Assembly (NCBI GenBank): GCA_026394315.1
Contig: JAPKYM010000367.1
Span: 1-5,161 of the forward strand
Source of the DNA: Candidatus Bathyarchaeota archaeon
GTDB taxonomy: Archaea > Thermoproteota > Bathyarchaeia > 40CM-2-53-6 > RBG-13-38-9
DNA: 5,161 nucleotides
Direction of reading: 5' to 3'
Under the pieces are notes generated by a model. It saw nothing but the letters and a program-made list of their open reading frames with translations, searched no databases and was not told where the DNA came from. Positions 4,531 through 5,161 of the stretch are shown one piece after another; within the stretch, counting starts at the first letter, position 1, and each line of letters opens with the position of its first letter. Made by a program: the position numbers and the translations under genes.

Positions 4531-5161
4531 TTGAGACTTCATTTCTTAGGGGGGTGTAGGGAAGTTGGCAGGTCAGCCGTAGCTGTTGAGACAAATCAAA
4601 AAAGGCTCCTAATGGACTATGGGGCAATGATAGGTGATGTCGTCGGCTTTCCTACCCACATCTCTCCAAAAGACCTTGACGCGATCTTTCTCTCCCATGC
4701 CCACCTAGACCACAGCGGGCTATTGCCTCTCTTCTACCTGAGACGGAATGTTCCCTTATACGCCGTTGAACCGACTTTCGAGTTCACCAACCTTCTGATC
4801 AAGGACTTCATCCACATCAGCGGTTATTTCCTACCGTACGAGTACGTCGATCTCGAGACTATGATGAGGAGCTGCATACCCATGCCTTATAGAAAGGAGT
4901 TTGAGGTTGCAGGGATCAAAGCAAAATTCCTAAACGCAGGTCATATACCTGGGAGTTCTCAAATTCTTATTGAGTCTGAAGGCAAGAGAATTCTATACAC
5001 GGGTGACATTAACCCCAGCGAGACTAGGACCCTTGGCTCAGCAGACCAAGACTACGGTGACCTTGATGCCATAGTGACTGAGGCGACATACGCTGATGAG
5101 GACCATCCCAACAGAGCAATGGTTGAATCAGAATTCGTCTCCAGAGTCAAAGACGTGGTTG
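4531..5161 (+). CDS. Beta-CASP metallo-beta-lactamase ribonuclease, aCPSF2-like (3' truncated)
   Basis: The first 210 residues of a zinc-dependent nuclease are visible before the window ends. They hold the metallo-beta-lactamase motifs in order. Motif 1 is Asp29 in LLMDYG. Motif 2 is His56-x-His58-x-Asp60-His61 in 'SHAHLDHSG'. Motif 3 is His138 in 'NAGHIPGSSQ'. Motif 4 is Asp159 in 'YTGDI'. The beta-CASP motif A acidic residue follows, Glu184 in 'VTEATYAD'. Beta-CASP motifs B and C should lie beyond the edge. These enzymes cut RNA as endo- and/or 5'-3' exonucleases in mRNA 3'-end formation and decay. The opening 'LHFLGGCREVGRSAVAVET', with no preceding KH domains, fits aCPSF2 better than aCPSF1, and the REVGRS and DYG regions are unlike RNase J. 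The TTG start has a strong ribosome binding site. It is transcribed away from the second PAC2 gene. Confidence 0.88.
   Translation, partial: MRLHFLGGCREVGRSAVAVETNQKRLLMDYGAMIGDVVGFPTHISPKDLDAIFLSHAHLDHSGLLPLFYLRRNVPLYAVEPTFEFTNLLIKDFIHISGYFLPYEYVDLETMMRSCIPMPYRKEFEVAGIKAKFLNAGHIPGSSQILIESEGKRILYTGDINPSETRTLGSADQDYGDLDAIVTEATYADEDHPNRAMVESEFVSRVKDVV

Noticed and set aside
4337..4627. 96-residue minus-strand open frame across the divergent spacer.
   Set aside because: It overlaps both the PAC2 start and the nuclease N-terminus, and has the composition of a chance frame with no family features.
1..5161. CRISPR arrays, insertion sequences, tRNA or rRNA genes.
   Set aside because: No regularly spaced repeats, transposase-like frames, terminal repeats or tRNA/rRNA consensus segments were seen on either strand.

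Overview
This window looks like archaeal chromosome. It carries a SmAP3-type Lsm protein, two PAC2-family (proteasome assembly chaperone-like) proteins, an archaeosine tRNA-guanine transglycosylase, a DUF1922-like zinc protein and the start of a beta-CASP nuclease of the aCPSF2 kind. TTG and GTG starts, archaeal Shine-Dalgarno motifs (AAGGTG, GGTGG) and oligo-T tracts after genes fit this. SmAP3 and the gene mix suggest a TACK-type lineage (Bathyarchaeia-like is my guess), but the sequence alone does not fix the taxon.

Layout. Positions 3-912 are a plus-strand operon of three genes that touch or overlap: the tail of an unrecognised basic protein, the DUF1922-like zinc protein, and SmAP3. It meets a minus-strand pair head-on: a 4-oxalocrotonate tautomerase homologue (1862-1671) followed by a PAC2 protein (1628-909). 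The two convergent stop codons share bases. A 121-bp divergent spacer separates this pair from tgtA (1984-3636, plus). tgtA converges on a second PAC2 gene (4353-3652 if the ATG is used). A 177-bp divergent spacer then leads to the 5' part of a metallo-beta-lactamase/beta-CASP nuclease that runs off the right edge.

Function. The plus-strand genes point to RNA metabolism: an Lsm RNA-binding ring, archaeosine-15 insertion into tRNA, and RNA 3'-end processing or decay. The minus-strand genes point to proteasome biology (two PAC2 paralogues, one ending in an HbYX-like Met-Phe-Val) plus a small tautomerase. No proteasome subunits, other archaeosine genes, mobile elements, CRISPR, tRNA or rRNA are present. 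No gene-free stretch exceeds 300 bases.

I see mainly housekeeping archaeal genes rather than a clearly new system. The points most worth checking are: a tautomerase with Trp in place of the catalytic Arg39; a TgtA that lacks a PUA domain and carries a decayed ArcS motif at exact spacing; the HbYX-like tail on one PAC2 paralogue; and oligo-T terminators embedded in the Lys-rich 3' ends of opposing genes.
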